Source: Pseudomonadota bacterium (lineage in GTDB: Bacteria > Pseudomonadota > Alphaproteobacteria > UBA2136 > JAPKEQ01). Taken from it: a stretch of 64,000 nt of DNA. Under the pieces are notes generated by a model. The model was not told the DNA's origin. It searched no databases and worked only from the letters and a program-made list of their open reading frames with translations. A program made the translations under genes and the position numbers. The stretch's first letter is position 1; every line of letters begins with the position of its first letter. Shown here piece after piece: positions 16,590 to 25,113 of the stretch. The DNA is taken from the NCBI GenBank assembly GCA_036141575.1, contig JAYZXF010000016.1, positions 1-64,000 on the forward strand. Reading direction: 5' to 3'.

Positions 16590-17006
16590 ATGTTAGACCC
16601 ATATACTCTGCCACTGATCGTGGCCCTCGCCATCAATGCTATGGCGCCCGACTACCGCGACATGCCAACTGAGTTCCGTGATTCTGTCATGAGCGTTTCA
16701 CGCCATGGAACAGTCACCTACACGCGCTCGGAAGATTGCCGCACAGGCGCACGCGTCCTTCAACACAACATTGATGAAGGTGCATCCGCAGCTCGCCAAG
16801 CCAAAGACATTTGGACGCTCTATGCGGCCAACTGTGATCCCGGCTACCACTTTGGGAACTATTCCAAAGCAGGTGTTGAAAACTTCTGCATTGAACTGCG
16901 TATTGAATATGCTTTCCGCAAAAGCCTTGAATTGAGCCCCAGTCAAGTTTCTTTGAACCAGGCCACCTTCTACTGGCTGAAATGCGACAAGTACAACCAA
17001 GACTAA
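16590..17006 (+). CDS. Four-cysteine protein, family member 2 of 8
   Basis: 138 aa. Start taken at the ATG after ATGAGGT; an upstream in-frame ATG overlaps this site. The N-terminus (PYTLPLIVALAINAMA) is a weak signal-like hydrophobic stretch without a preceding Lys/Arg, so export is less certain than for its neighbours. Cys at 50, 82, 100 and 132; ANCDPGYH matches NNCDPAYL of member 1. The closest relative is member 1. Function unknown. Confidence 0.8.
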   Translation: MLDPYTLPLIVALAINAMAPDYRDMPTEFRDSVMSVSRHGTVTYTRSEDCRTGARVLQHNIDEGASAARQAKDIWTLYAANCDPGYHFGNYSKAGVENFCIELRIEYAFRKSLELSPSQVSLNQATFYWLKCDKYNQD

Positions 17007-17014
17007 CCGATTGC

Positions 17015-17041
17015 AAAAGGCTCCCTTCATGGGGGCCTTTC
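17015..17041 (+). terminator. Intrinsic terminator
   Basis: AAAAGGCTCCC/GGGGGCCTTT; CCGAT immediately follows the stop codon. Confidence 0.8.
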
Positions 17042-17049
17042 TGCATGCC

Positions 17050-17080
17050 CTTGAAAGGGCTTAAGAAACATCCCATACTT
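17050..17080 (+). promoter_or_regulatory. Sigma-32-like promoter
   Basis: CCCTTGAAA - 15 nt - CCCATACTT; one of the best RpoH-type matches in the window. Confidence 0.7.
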
Positions 17081-17130
17081 TCATTATCAAACTGAATATC
17101 TTCCGTCCCGCCAGCCATAGGAGGCAAGCC

Positions 17131-17631
17131 ATGAGACATATTCTTATGATGACTTCGCTGCTGATTGCAGTGACAACTTCCGCATTTGCAGATTCCGCAC
17201 CACAGGTGCAAACTGAAATGCCAACTCTGCAAGACCCGGCACCCATGGTGGAGGCCGTTGTGGTTCCCAAACGGGAACCTGACCACATCGTCAACACCAC
17301 GGCGCCTAAGCGTCATGCTGCTGCGGATTCACGCTTCTACTACGGAGCATGTGGTGTCTACATCAGCATGCTGAAATACACCGTCACCCCCATCTCAGTT
17401 GAGAATCAAATCTACTTCTACAAGCAACTTGCTGCAGAAGGATGTGACCCGAGACTGCTGACAGGTGATGAAACCAACCGCTACATGCGCTGCATGACTA
17501 TGCGACTGGTGATGCGTGATATTATTCACCAGAACCGCCAAGCAGGTAGCAACCATGTAGACATTGACCCTGATACGTATGACCAGTACCGCCTGGCATC
17601 TGCACGCAGGGAGGCTCTTCAGTGCAGCTAA
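17131..17631 (+). CDS. Secreted four-cysteine protein, family member 3 of 8
   Basis: 166 aa with a clear signal peptide (MRHILMMTSLLIAV..) cleaved probably after SAFA (residue 20). A Pro-rich linker (21-60) precedes the Cys domain: C74, C105 (EGCDPRLL), C121, C165 at the C-terminus (ALQCS). It keeps the 31-residue C1-C2 spacing. Periplasmic or secreted. The linker is unique among the eight. Start supported by AGGAGG. Confidence 0.85.
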   Translation: MRHILMMTSLLIAVTTSAFADSAPQVQTEMPTLQDPAPMVEAVVVPKREPDHIVNTTAPKRHAAADSRFYYGACGVYISMLKYTVTPISVENQIYFYKQLAAEGCDPRLLTGDETNRYMRCMTMRLVMRDIIHQNRQAGSNHVDIDPDTYDQYRLASARREALQCS

Positions 17632-17641
17632 TCGACGATTA

Positions 17642-17677
17642 GAAAGTGTCCAATATATCGGGCACTTTCTTTTTTTC
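17642..17677 (+). terminator. Intrinsic terminator
   Basis: GAAAGTGTCC/GGGCACTTTC with T7; TCGACGAT follows the stop codon. Confidence 0.8.
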
Positions 17678-17703
17678 TTGCTTTGTATACACAACCCTAT
17701 ACA
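17677..17703 (+). promoter_or_regulatory. Promoter with GTATAC in spacer
   Basis: CTTGCTT and CCTATACA separated by 12 nt; GTATAC lies just downstream of the -35. The -35/-10 assignment is uncertain. Confidence 0.4.
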
Positions 17704-17750
17704 ATAAAAGGGATTTTTATCTATCCCCTTCCCTTTTTGGAGTTCTCCAC

Positions 17751-18137
17751 ATGAAACGTACGATCCTTGCCATGGCCACCATTGCAGCCACCGCACTTTC
17801 TACCTCTGCTTTTGCACAGGCCACTGACGCTGATGTTGAAGCCACCAATACCTGCAGAGGTTTGGCTATTGCCATTGATTCTGCGATCGGTAATTTGGGC
17901 ATTGGCAACGCGGCTATCTTCCTTGGCTGGTATGCCGAACAAGAATGCTCTCCGCAAGAGCTGGCGGATATTCTGGAACAAGGCCCCATTCCTGAACTTT
18001 GTGAAGAACTGGCAGAACAAGCCATCCTCACGCAAGAAGACATGGATGCCGACCCAACCCTTGCAGAAGGCGGCGAAATTTTCCTCGAATTCTTGGAAAA
18101 TGGTCAAAAGGCACTGCAGTGTCCAGCCACCGAATAA
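17751..18137 (+). CDS. Secreted four-cysteine protein, family member 4 of 8
   Basis: 128 aa from the ATG after TTGGAG; longer upstream frames lack a ribosome binding site. Signal peptide with cleavage after AFA (about residue 22). Cys at 35, 66 (QECSPQEL), 84 and 124 (ALQCP). The mature part is helical and acidic (pI clearly low). C1-C2 spacing is 31. It is most similar to member 5 (EHQCHPQQL, ALQCG). Likely a small periplasmic disulfide-bonded helical bundle. Confidence 0.85.
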   Translation: MKRTILAMATIAATALSTSAFAQATDADVEATNTCRGLAIAIDSAIGNLGIGNAAIFLGWYAEQECSPQELADILEQGPIPELCEELAEQAILTQEDMDADPTLAEGGEIFLEFLENGQKALQCPATE

Positions 18138-18154
18138 AACATCGATTTCAACAG

Positions 18155-18182
18155 AAAGCACTCTTATGGGGTGCTTTTTTCT
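18155..18182 (+). terminator. Intrinsic terminator
   Basis: AAAGCACTC/GGGTGCTTTTTT; ATCGAT in the spacer. Confidence 0.8.
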
Positions 18183-18209
18183 TGCGATGTATACCAAAAC
18201 TGTTATGAT
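18182..18209 (+). promoter_or_regulatory. Sigma-70-type promoter with GTATAC in spacer
   Basis: TTGCGA - 16 nt - TATGAT; GTATAC directly follows the -35. Confidence 0.5.
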
Positions 18210-18252
18210 CCGGTTGATTCTTATCTGCTTTATCCCGTTTTGGAGTTTTTCT

Positions 18253-18657
18253 ATGAAACGTTCAACAATTCTTGCATCCATTCTTGCAACTGGCCTGATG
18301 GGTACATTTGCTTTTGCGGAGACTGAAGCCGCAGATGATATTGTTCAACCTCTCACATGTGAAGAGATCATCAGTGCCGTTGAAGAAAGCGCCACTGGCG
18401 AAAACGTTGGTAACTTTATTGTTGCGCTTGAAGCTTTTGCTGAGCACCAGTGCCATCCCCAACAATTGATTGAGGCAAGCCCTGAGCCGGACGCCAGCCG
18501 TTACCAGCTGTGCATCAATATCATGAACGAAGCTGAGAGCATGCCGGGCATGCTTGAGCGCGGTACCATCAACCAAGATGAGTTTGATGAAGCAGCTGCC
18601 GCTTACCAAGCTTCAGCAAGCGCGCTGCAGTGCGGTAACGTCTTCCTAGGCGACTAA
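18253..18657 (+). CDS. Secreted four-cysteine protein, family member 5 of 8
   Basis: 134 aa; ATG after TTGGAG. MKRSTILASILATGLMGTFAFA is a typical signal peptide. Cys at 36, 67 (HQCHPQQL), 87 and 127 (ALQCG). Shares with member 4 the opening MKR-T-IL, the acidic helical body and the Cys spacing (31, 20, 40). The frame upstream stays open through the previous gene's terminator, but the ribosome binding site and signal peptide fix the start. Confidence 0.85.
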   Translation: MKRSTILASILATGLMGTFAFAETEAADDIVQPLTCEEIISAVEESATGENVGNFIVALEAFAEHQCHPQQLIEASPEPDASRYQLCINIMNEAESMPGMLERGTINQDEFDEAAAAYQASASALQCGNVFLGD

Positions 18658-18673
18658 TTCAATCGATCCACTT

Positions 18674-18703
18674 AAAAGGCATTCTCTCCAGAATGCCTTT
18701 TTT
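18674..18703 (+). terminator. Intrinsic terminator
   Basis: AAAAGGCATTC/GAATGCCTTTTTT; ATCGAT in the spacer. Confidence 0.85.
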
Positions 18704-18704
18704 G

Positions 18705-18733
18705 CTTGATATACAAGCTGTAAACCATACACT
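18705..18733 (+). promoter_or_regulatory. Promoter, sigma-32-like or sigma-70
   Basis: CTTGATA - 13 nt - CCATACA; alternatively TTGATA - 16 nt - TACACT. Confidence 0.5.
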
Positions 18734-18782
18734 GTTCGAGCTTTATATCTGACCTTTCCCTCTTTTTTAGGAGCATTCCTTC

Positions 18783-19172
18783 ATGCAACGTTTTCTTATT
18801 CCTATCTTAGCTGTTGCAGGCCTTGTGGCATTTGCTTTTTATATCCTAAGCCCTCCTGCAGACCCTCCACTTCATGAAAAAAGCTGTTCGCAAATTTTGG
18901 AGTATGATTTTTCTGCAGGCGTAGAAAATGATCCTCTGGAAGCCACGGCTTACATGGACCAATATGCAAGCAAAGGCTGTTCGCCAGACACTCTGGCTGA
19001 AAAGCTTGGCGGTGAACGCATTGAAGTTTGCATTACTCTGCTGGGGCTAGAAGAAGTTCTGGATAGCGTCATTTCTTCAGGTCTGATGACCAGTGTCGAG
19101 CTTGAAGAAGCGCAATATACCAAAACATTTATGATTGCGACTCAAAACGCACTGTCCTGTACAGACTTTTAA
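18783..19172 (+). CDS. Membrane-anchored/exported four-cysteine protein, family member 6 of 8
   Basis: 129 aa. The hydrophobic N-terminus (FLIPILAVAGLVAFAFYIL) is long and lacks a clear signal peptidase site, so it may be a signal anchor with the Cys domain in the periplasm. Cys at 35, 66 (KGCSPDTL), 83 and 126 (ALSCT). Spacing 31-17-43. Otherwise helical and acidic like members 4 and 5. The ribosome binding site is AGGAG. Confidence 0.85.
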   Translation: MQRFLIPILAVAGLVAFAFYILSPPADPPLHEKSCSQILEYDFSAGVENDPLEATAYMDQYASKGCSPDTLAEKLGGERIEVCITLLGLEEVLDSVISSGLMTSVELEEAQYTKTFMIATQNALSCTDF

Positions 19173-19190
19173 ATCAAAATCGATTGTATA

Positions 19191-19215
19191 AAAGCCCTCT
19201 TTTTAGGGGGCTTTT
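19191..19215 (+). terminator. Intrinsic terminator
   Basis: AAAGCCCTCT/AGGGGGCTTTT; ATCGAT in the spacer. Confidence 0.8.
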
Positions 19216-19218
19216 GTA

Positions 19219-19246
19219 TTGACAGTTGATTTTAAAAGTCTATACT
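19219..19246 (+). promoter_or_regulatory. Sigma-70 promoter
   Basis: TTGACA - 16 nt - TATACT; GTATAC lies 12 nt downstream of the -10, near the expected start of transcription. Confidence 0.65.
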
Positions 19247-19300
19247 CGCACCGTTCTGTATACCTTCCTTTCTTTTTCAACCACAAGGAGTACCCTCCTC

Positions 19301-19672
19301 ATGAAGCATCCCCTTGCTTGCGCCCTGATGGCTTTAGGCATTACCGCCTCAAGTGTATCTGCACAAGGCACAGGCACGCTGCGGGACCCGACCGCTCCAA
19401 ATGCTGCCCGCATGTGTAACAGAGCTCTGGATAATATTTCTGATGGATTCAGAGAGCAAATTCCTATGTTCCTTGCTGGCGGTATTGTTGACTACCGCGA
19501 CTATGACTGCGACAAGCATCGCGTATATGAGCGCTTTGGTTATGTGACCCAAAAACAGTTCTGCAAGAACTTAACGGTTTATATCCGTCAATACGACAGA
19601 GATGACCCGCAAGACGAATATATTCACGCACTGGATAAGCTCCACAGCCTCATGAACTGTGCCTTCTATTAA
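19301..19672 (+). CDS. Secreted four-cysteine protein, family member 7 of 8
   Basis: 123 aa from the ATG after AAGGAG (10-nt spacing). Signal peptide MKHPLACALMALGITASSVSA. Cys at 39, 70 (YDCDKHRV), 88 and 120 (MNCAFY); an additional Cys sits in the signal peptide. C1-C2 spacing 31. More basic and Tyr/Asp-rich than members 4-6. First gene of a two-gene unit with member 8, which follows after 27 nt with no terminator between. Confidence 0.85.
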   Translation: MKHPLACALMALGITASSVSAQGTGTLRDPTAPNAARMCNRALDNISDGFREQIPMFLAGGIVDYRDYDCDKHRVYERFGYVTQKQFCKNLTVYIRQYDRDDPQDEYIHALDKLHSLMNCAFY

Positions 19673-19699
19673 CTTCCCCTTCTTCTTGGAGACCCACAT

Positions 19700-20107
19700 A
19701 TGAAACGTACTTTTTTTTACGCCCTTGCAATGGTAAGCACTCTGGCCGCCAGCCCCTCCTTTGCACAAAGTGTGATGGATGGAGGCGTCCAAGGGCCAAG
19801 CGACATCATGAAGCAATCCCTATGCGAGGCCTCTGCTGAAGGCATCATCCTAGGTCTTCGAGGCACCTCTGAAGACCACAAAAGCTTTCTGGCGATGAGC
19901 CGGTATGACTATAACTTCTGGGAATGTGGCAACATTTACAGCTTCAGAACATTCCTGCAAGACCAGCTTGGTATTGATGCCCAGCCAGCTTTCTGCACTG
20001 AGCTTGAAGCTTATGTCAATGAGCTGATGGATGGCGGCGCTGCGTATGACAGCTACCTGAAAGAAGTTCTGAAAGCCAAAGATGCCATTGCCTGCGGCAA
20101 TGGTTAA
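19700..20107 (+). CDS. Secreted four-cysteine protein, family member 8 of 8
   Basis: 135 aa; ATG after TTGGAG. Signal peptide with Ala-rich cleavage region (SPSFAQ). Cys at 42, 76 (WECGNIY), 99 and 132 (AIACGNG). C1-C2 spacing is 34, slightly longer than in the others. Its N-terminal FLAMSRYDYNFWECGNIY aligns with the MFLAGGIVDYRDYDCDKHRVY of member 7, so these two are sister genes. Cotranscribed with member 7. Confidence 0.85.
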   Translation: MKRTFFYALAMVSTLAASPSFAQSVMDGGVQGPSDIMKQSLCEASAEGIILGLRGTSEDHKSFLAMSRYDYNFWECGNIYSFRTFLQDQLGIDAQPAFCTELEAYVNELMDGGAAYDSYLKEVLKAKDAIACGNG

Positions 20108-20120
20108 AGCCAATCGACAC

Positions 20121-20150
20121 AAAAAACCCCCGCATTATGCGGGGGTTTTT
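20121..20150. terminator. Bidirectional terminator
   Basis: AAAAACCCCCGC/GCGGGGGTTTTT; TCGA in the plus-strand spacer. Also closes the leftward 203-aa gene. Confidence 0.85.
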
Positions 20151-20166
20151 CTCGTTTAGAAAAGGC

Positions 20167-20778
20167 TTAGTCGTCATCACCATCAAACATGTCGTCGATC
20201 GTATTGGGATCTTCAGCAGGTTCGTTGGTATTGGCCGGCTCTTTGCCTTCCGCGTCAATGGCATCCTGAATGTTTTTTGGTGTTTTTTCAACAACCACAG
20301 TACCTTCCAGAGCCAACAGTTCAGCACCAGATGCATAAGGGTTAAACAGCATTAGAACTTGCGTCACACCCAGACCATCCAGAAGCGCATTGATTTCCGC
20401 TTCCTGACCAGGTTCAGCCTGTTCTTTTTGAATACGCTCAGCATCAAAAAGAACATCTTCTGCAACAACGGCACCAATAGCGGTACCGTCTTCCAGGGGC
20501 GAAGTCACAAGGTCATCATACAGAACATCACCTGCATCATTGGTCACAGTCACATGCACGCACTCAATTTCGAGCACGGCAGCAATGCTGTCATCCAGCG
20601 CAGGCGCTGTGTCATAAATCTGGTAATAGCCTTCACCATCGGCTTGCGCCACTGCAAGGCCATAGCTTGCCGGCAGATGGCCAATTTGGCCGTCTGAAGT
20701 CTGCATAGGCAGCACACAGGCACGCAGGAATGCAACATAACGGACCACTGTTTTGGCAGTCGAATTCAATTGAGTCAT
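20167..20778 (-). CDS. Unknown 203-aa acidic protein with QIGHLPA motif
   Basis: Start supported by CGGAG. N-terminal QTSDGQIGHLPASYGLAVA matches the 7994 product; the middle is beta-rich and the C-terminus (from about 165) is highly acidic and disordered, ending DDMFDGDDD. No export signal. It lies downstream of the small terminase gene on the same strand, but the motif shared with a cassette protein argues that it belongs with the cassettes. Function unknown. Confidence 0.75.
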   Translation of the reverse strand: MTQLNSTAKTVVRYVAFLRACVLPMQTSDGQIGHLPASYGLAVAQADGEGYYQIYDTAPALDDSIAAVLEIECVHVTVTNDAGDVLYDDLVTSPLEDGTAIGAVVAEDVLFDAERIQKEQAEPGQEAEINALLDGLGVTQVLMLFNPYASGAELLALEGTVVVEKTPKNIQDAIDAEGKEPANTNEPAEDPNTIDDMFDGDDD

Positions 20779-20862
20779 TTTAGAGCTCCGTTGTGAAAAA
20801 GAGAAAAAGATAGTTAAATCGTATTCAACCTAATGGATCACTTTAAAAAGCGCAAGCTTTAG

Positions 20863-21216
20863 TTACTTCTCAGCCCATTTTAAAACAGCAGGCTCATCCG
20901 CATTTTCAGAAGAAATAGAATCAGACACAGGCGCACTCCCCCATCCAAAACGACTTTTCATATATGTGGCCCAAAGGCTGACTTTGAAGTTTTTATCATA
21001 AAGTCCTTCGCGGCCTTGGGCACTCCACCAACTTTCAGCAAGTGTTTCGCCTTTCTCTACCGCGCGTGCAAAGCTAGGGTGTTCATCTTGCCAACGCCTC
21101 AGTGTTGCCATGTCTACCTTAAAGTGAGCCGCGACTTCACATAACGCTGCACCAGAGCTCATCAGCTCTAACAGGGTACTGCAATAGGCACGTTTGTAGA
21201 CATCGATTCGAGGCAT
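20863..21216 (-). CDS. Probable phage/GTA small terminase (DNA-recognition subunit)
   Basis: 117 aa from MPRIDVYK; a longer frame to 21411 would overlap the porin leader and lacks a ribosome binding site. The core is a helix-turn-helix-like segment (LCEVAAHFKVDMATLRRWQDEHPSFARA) followed by a second helical block (YMKSRFGW), a pattern common in small terminase subunits, which recognise pac/cos DNA and stimulate the large terminase. Position upstream of terminase, portal, protease and capsid on the same strand fits that role. The family call is by pattern only. Confidence 0.65.
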   Translation of the reverse strand: MPRIDVYKRAYCSTLLELMSSGAALCEVAAHFKVDMATLRRWQDEHPSFARAVEKGETLAESWWSAQGREGLYDKNFKVSLWATYMKSRFGWGSAPVSDSISSENADEPAVLKWAEK

Positions 21217-21415
21217 ATATATAGAATGCAAGCTCACGGGGCCTTTGCGAAGATGTTGCAAATAGGATACAAAACATAACTGGAGTGTGTCTGTCCTACA
21301 CTTCATATGCAAGTTTATGCTCCCAAGCTGAGGAAAACTCTGCCTATAGTAAAGATATAGGAAGGCGGAATGACGCCTGAACCGTTTTAAAAAGAAAAAT
21401 AAAAGGAACATGCAA

Positions 21416-22528
21416 ATGAACGCACGTTACATTGCTGCTCTTGCTCTTGTTGCTACATCAGTAACAGGCATGGCTCAGGCTGAAGTTGAATTTTACGGCC
21501 ACATTAACAAAGCGACTATGATTTACGATGATGGTCAAGACACTGAATTTAACATTGTTGATAACAACATGAACCGCACAATGTTTGGTATCGCTGCTGA
21601 GAAGAACGTACACTGCGGCCTTACAGCATCTGCTCTTCTAGAGATGGATCACCAAACAAACCGCTCTTCTAGCATCACGCAAAACAACGCTGGTGGTATC
21701 CAAAGCACGCCTGTTCAAAACAACGGTGGCGTAAGCATGCGCACTGCACGTGTTGGTCTTTCTGGTAACTGGGGTGGCGTATTTGTTGGTACGCAAGTGA
21801 CTGCTATTGACGATGTATTCTACCGCGACCTTGGCCCTGCCGGCGATGTAATGGGACCAGGCGTATCTGCATTTGGTGGTGGTGTTCAGTTCCGCGATAA
21901 CACAGGTGCTCTACAAACACTTGGTGGTACAGCTTTAACTGCAAGCAACATGACACTTGGTTTTAACGGCGACCTAGAAATCGCTGATACAATTCAATAC
22001 AACACACCTGTATTTGAAGGCTTTAACGCAAGCATTAGTGCTCAGCAAGGTGGTAACATCGATACAGCTCTGCGTTACGAAGGTGAGTACGAAGGTTTCA
22101 AAGTTGACTCTGCGATCGGTATGGCATTTGAAAATGACGATGCAACAGCTGCAAATGACATCCTAGATACAACACTTCAAGCGGCTCTATCTGTTGCGCA
22201 CGAAAGTGGACTGGCTGGTACAGTTTCTTACGTGAAGCAGTCTCTAGATAACAAAACTGCTGGTGTTGAAGACCCAACAGGTTACTACGTAAAGCTTGGT
22301 TACGGCTGGGATAACTACGGTATTGCTGTAGACTACAGCAAGTTCTCAGACCCGATCACAACTTCTGCAACTGATAACGAGCTTTCATCTTACGGTGTTG
22401 GTGGTCAAGTTGACATGGGCCACGGCGTAAGCCTTGGTGCTACATACCGCATCTACGAAGCTGATGTAACAGGTGTAAGCCTTGATGACATCAAAGTTGG
22501 TGCTATGACTATGAAGGTTAAGTTCTAA
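21416..22528 (+). CDS. Gram-negative outer-membrane porin
   Basis: 370 aa. The ATG of MNARY has AAAGGA 8 nt upstream; an ATG 6 nt earlier is too close. Signal peptide cleaved after AQA. The mature chain starts VEFYGHINKA and ends in Phe (KVKF), as BAM-assembled beta-barrels do; alternating strands and Gly/Asn/Asp-rich loops run throughout. It resembles general diffusion porins (trimeric, 16 strands). Leucine is mostly CTT/CTA, unlike the cassettes. Single gene with its own terminator. Confidence 0.88.
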   Translation: MNARYIAALALVATSVTGMAQAEVEFYGHINKATMIYDDGQDTEFNIVDNNMNRTMFGIAAEKNVHCGLTASALLEMDHQTNRSSSITQNNAGGIQSTPVQNNGGVSMRTARVGLSGNWGGVFVGTQVTAIDDVFYRDLGPAGDVMGPGVSAFGGGVQFRDNTGALQTLGGTALTASNMTLGFNGDLEIADTIQYNTPVFEGFNASISAQQGGNIDTALRYEGEYEGFKVDSAIGMAFENDDATAANDILDTTLQAALSVAHESGLAGTVSYVKQSLDNKTAGVEDPTGYYVKLGYGWDNYGIAVDYSKFSDPITTSATDNELSSYGVGGQVDMGHGVSLGATYRIYEADVTGVSLDDIKVGAMTMKVKF

Positions 22529-22548
22529 GTCGAACAACTCATTTAAAG

Positions 22549-22576
22549 AAAGGGGCGCAAGAGCGCCTCTTTTTTT
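22549..22576 (+). terminator. Porin terminator
   Basis: AGGGGCGC/GCGCCTCT with T7 tail. Confidence 0.85.
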
Positions 22577-22792
22577 GTCACACTCCCCTCTTCAAACAAT
22601 AGTCAGACCAAATTCATCCTATATTTTGTCAGTTTTTCTAAAAGCCCTAAGTTTTCTGTACTTTCCAAGCTCTCCACCACCTGAAACTGTATTCAACTTG
22701 AGTGTCAGCAATTGATTTAGATCCCAAACCATATACAATTGTGAGTAACTCATAGGTTTTGAGGTAATAAAAATAAATAGGGCTCTTTAAAC

Positions 22793-24943
22793 ATGTCGAT
22801 TCTTTCAGTTCTTAATCGCATAAAAATTCGCGGAAAAATTATCGCAATGGCACTCATCATTGGTACGGTTCCACTGCTGACTGCATCATGGATTGCAATC
22901 ACGCTATCTAGCGCAAACACAACACATCTTCTTGAAGACAAACTGATCACGGTTGCAGAAATTCGTGATGAAGAAATGAAACAAGTTCTTGATAGCATGG
23001 GTTCTGTTGCTCTGTCTCAGTCTAATAGCCTCTTCACACATGAAGCCCTTAAAGACTTTAACGAAGCCATTATTGCGCTTGAAACAGAAGGTATTGATAA
23101 GGTAGGTCTTCAGCAGCGCTATGCTTACCAAAAAGAGAACACGAAAGGTGTGGAAGCACATAGTGCAGGCATCTGGCAAAAGCTGGATAAAAAAGCACAA
23201 AAGCTGCAAAGCATGTACATCACACAAAACGATAACCCAATTGGTGAAAAAGAAAAGCTGACATCTATTGGCGATGAGTCTCTGTATGACATTGCTCATA
23301 AAAAGTACCACCCAACATTCCGTGAGTTTCTACAAGATTTTGAACTTTACGATATCTTTATTGTAAACCACACAGGCCGCGTGGCTTACAGTGTTTACAA
23401 AGAAGTAGACTTTGCTACCAACGTTCTAAAAGGCCCTTACGCCGATAGCGGCCTTGGTGAAGCTGTTAAAAAAGCGCTCTCTTCTAACGATTCTCACAAA
23501 ATGATTGCAACAGACCTTGCATTTTACGAGCCATCTTACGGTGCGGCAGCCCTCTTTGGGGCCACACCTATTGTAGAAAATGGCGAAACAATTGGTGCCT
23601 TTGTTGTACAGATGCCTTACGAAAAAATTACTAAAATTGCAGGCGCAACGCTAGGCCTTGGTGAAACAGGTGAAAGCTACCTTGTTGGTGAAGACATGCT
23701 TGCCCGTACAGACGGGCGTCAAGGGCTAAAAATGTTTGACCGTGTAGATACAGAAGCAGTAAAGCGTGGCCTAAACGGTGAACACGGTTTTGTGCATGAC
23801 ATAAACTATGCAGGGGTTCCTGTTCTCAGTGCTTATGCACCTCTTGAGTTCTTTGGCCACAAATGGGCTTTCATTACTGAAGAAACAGAAGCTGAAATTG
23901 CAATGCCAATTTGGCAAATGACAAAAACAATCCTGATCTTCTCTTCTGTTCTACTTGGCCTTGTGGTTGTAGGTGGCATGTGGTTTGGCCGCTCACTCAG
24001 CAAACCAATCCAAGATATTACAAAAGCTATGAACGAACTTGCTGAAGGTAACCTTGCAGCAGACGTTGAGATTAAAGCTAAGGATGAAATTGGCGATATG
24101 GCGAAGGCTTTTGAAGTGTTCCGTCAAAACGCGATTGATAAAAAAGCAGCTGACGATGCCATGCTTGCTGAACAAGCGCGCAAAGAGCAACTTGCTGCTG
24201 ATATTAATGACCGCGTTGTAAGCGTTGGTGATAGCATCCGTGAGATTGTAAGTGGTAACATGAACCTTTCTGAACGTACAGAAGCACAGGCAGCCAATGT
24301 AGAGGAGACAACGTCTGCTGTACAAGAAGTTGCAAGCCGCATTAACGAATCAACTGAGGATGCAAACAAAGCGCTTTCTATTGCTGAAGAAACACAAGGT
24401 GTTGCAGACGAAGGTCGTGATGTTGCAGCCAATGCAATCCAAACAATGCACGCAATTACTGAATCTTCTGAGAAGATTGAGAGTATCATTGGCGTGATTG
24501 ATGAGATCGCTTTCCAAACAAACCTTCTTGCGCTTAACGCGGCGGTAGAAGCAGCCCGTGCAGGTGAGCAAGGCCGAGGGTTTGCTGTTGTGGCAAGTGA
24601 AGTCCGCAATCTTGCAGGCCGAAGCTCAAAAGCAGCTCAAGAAATTAAAGAGCTGATTACTGAGAGTGTAGCGCAAGTTCGTGAAGGTTCTGAAGAAGTG
24701 AACAAGACGGGTGACCGTCTCAGCCAAATCGCTGAGCGTGCGGCAACAACAGCTTCTACAGTCAACCAGATTGTAAGTGCAATGCGTGAGCAATCAATCA
24801 GCATTAATGAGATTAACAAAGCCGTTGGTGAGGTTGATAACTTCACACAGCAAAACGCTGCCCTTGTAGAGGAAGCAGCGGCGGCCTCTCGTAGTGTTGA
24901 AGAGCAAATGCAAAACATTGTAGCGCTCATTAACGAGCAATAA
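22793..24943 (+). CDS. Methyl-accepting chemotaxis protein (transmembrane chemoreceptor)
   Basis: 716 aa. TM1 at about 15-40; periplasmic sensor about 41-375, Cache-like (paired blocks [19 protein letters not shown] and [12 protein letters not shown]); TM2 about 380-402; HAMP with [19 protein letters not shown]; long helical signalling domain with hairpin tip [22 protein letters not shown]. It signals to CheA/CheW. No che genes are in the window and there is no C-terminal CheR-binding pentapeptide. Ligand unknown. Core-type codon use. Confidence 0.93.
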   Translation: MSILSVLNRIKIRGKIIAMALIIGTVPLLTASWIAITLSSANTTHLLEDKLITVAEIRDEEMKQVLDSMGSVALSQSNSLFTHEALKDFNEAIIALETEGIDKVGLQQRYAYQKENTKGVEAHSAGIWQKLDKKAQKLQSMYITQNDNPIGEKEKLTSIGDESLYDIAHKKYHPTFREFLQDFELYDIFIVNHTGRVAYSVYKEVDFATNVLKGPYADSGLGEAVKKALSSNDSHKMIATDLAFYEPSYGAAALFGATPIVENGETIGAFVVQMPYEKITKIAGATLGLGETGESYLVGEDMLARTDGRQGLKMFDRVDTEAVKRGLNGEHGFVHDINYAGVPVLSAYAPLEFFGHKWAFITEETEAEIAMPIWQMTKTILIFSSVLLGLVVVGGMWFGRSLSKPIQDITKAMNELAEGNLAADVEIKAKDEIGDMAKAFEVFRQNAIDKKAADDAMLAEQARKEQLAADINDRVVSVGDSIREIVSGNMNLSERTEAQAANVEETTSAVQEVASRINESTEDANKALSIAEETQGVADEGRDVAANAIQTMHAITESSEKIESIIGVIDEIAFQTNLLALNAAVEAARAGEQGRGFAVVASEVRNLAGRSSKAAQEIKELITESVAQVREGSEEVNKTGDRLSQIAERAATTASTVNQIVSAMREQSISINEINKAVGEVDNFTQQNAALVEEAAAASRSVEEQMQNIVALINEQ

Positions 24944-24962
24944 ATCTCACAAGAGTCCAGCG

Positions 24963-24990
24963 GCCCTCTGCATGTGCAGAGGGTTTGCTT
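24963..24990 (+). terminator. Terminator-like hairpin
   Basis: GCCCTCTGCA/TGCAGAGGGT followed by a weakly T-rich stretch. Confidence 0.6.
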
Positions 24991-25030
24991 CTTTTAGAGG
25001 CAAAATTCTTACTGAGTCTGGCTATTTTGC

Positions 25031-25059
25031 TTGATAAAACCCTCATTTTGGCGCATAAC
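25031..25059 (+). promoter_or_regulatory. Sigma-70-type promoter
   Basis: TTGATA - 17 nt - CATAAC. Confidence 0.4.
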
Positions 25060-25113
25060 GCCCAAGAATACTTTACCTTTTTTCCCTTTTCACATTTCAT
25101 AAGGATCCCCTTA

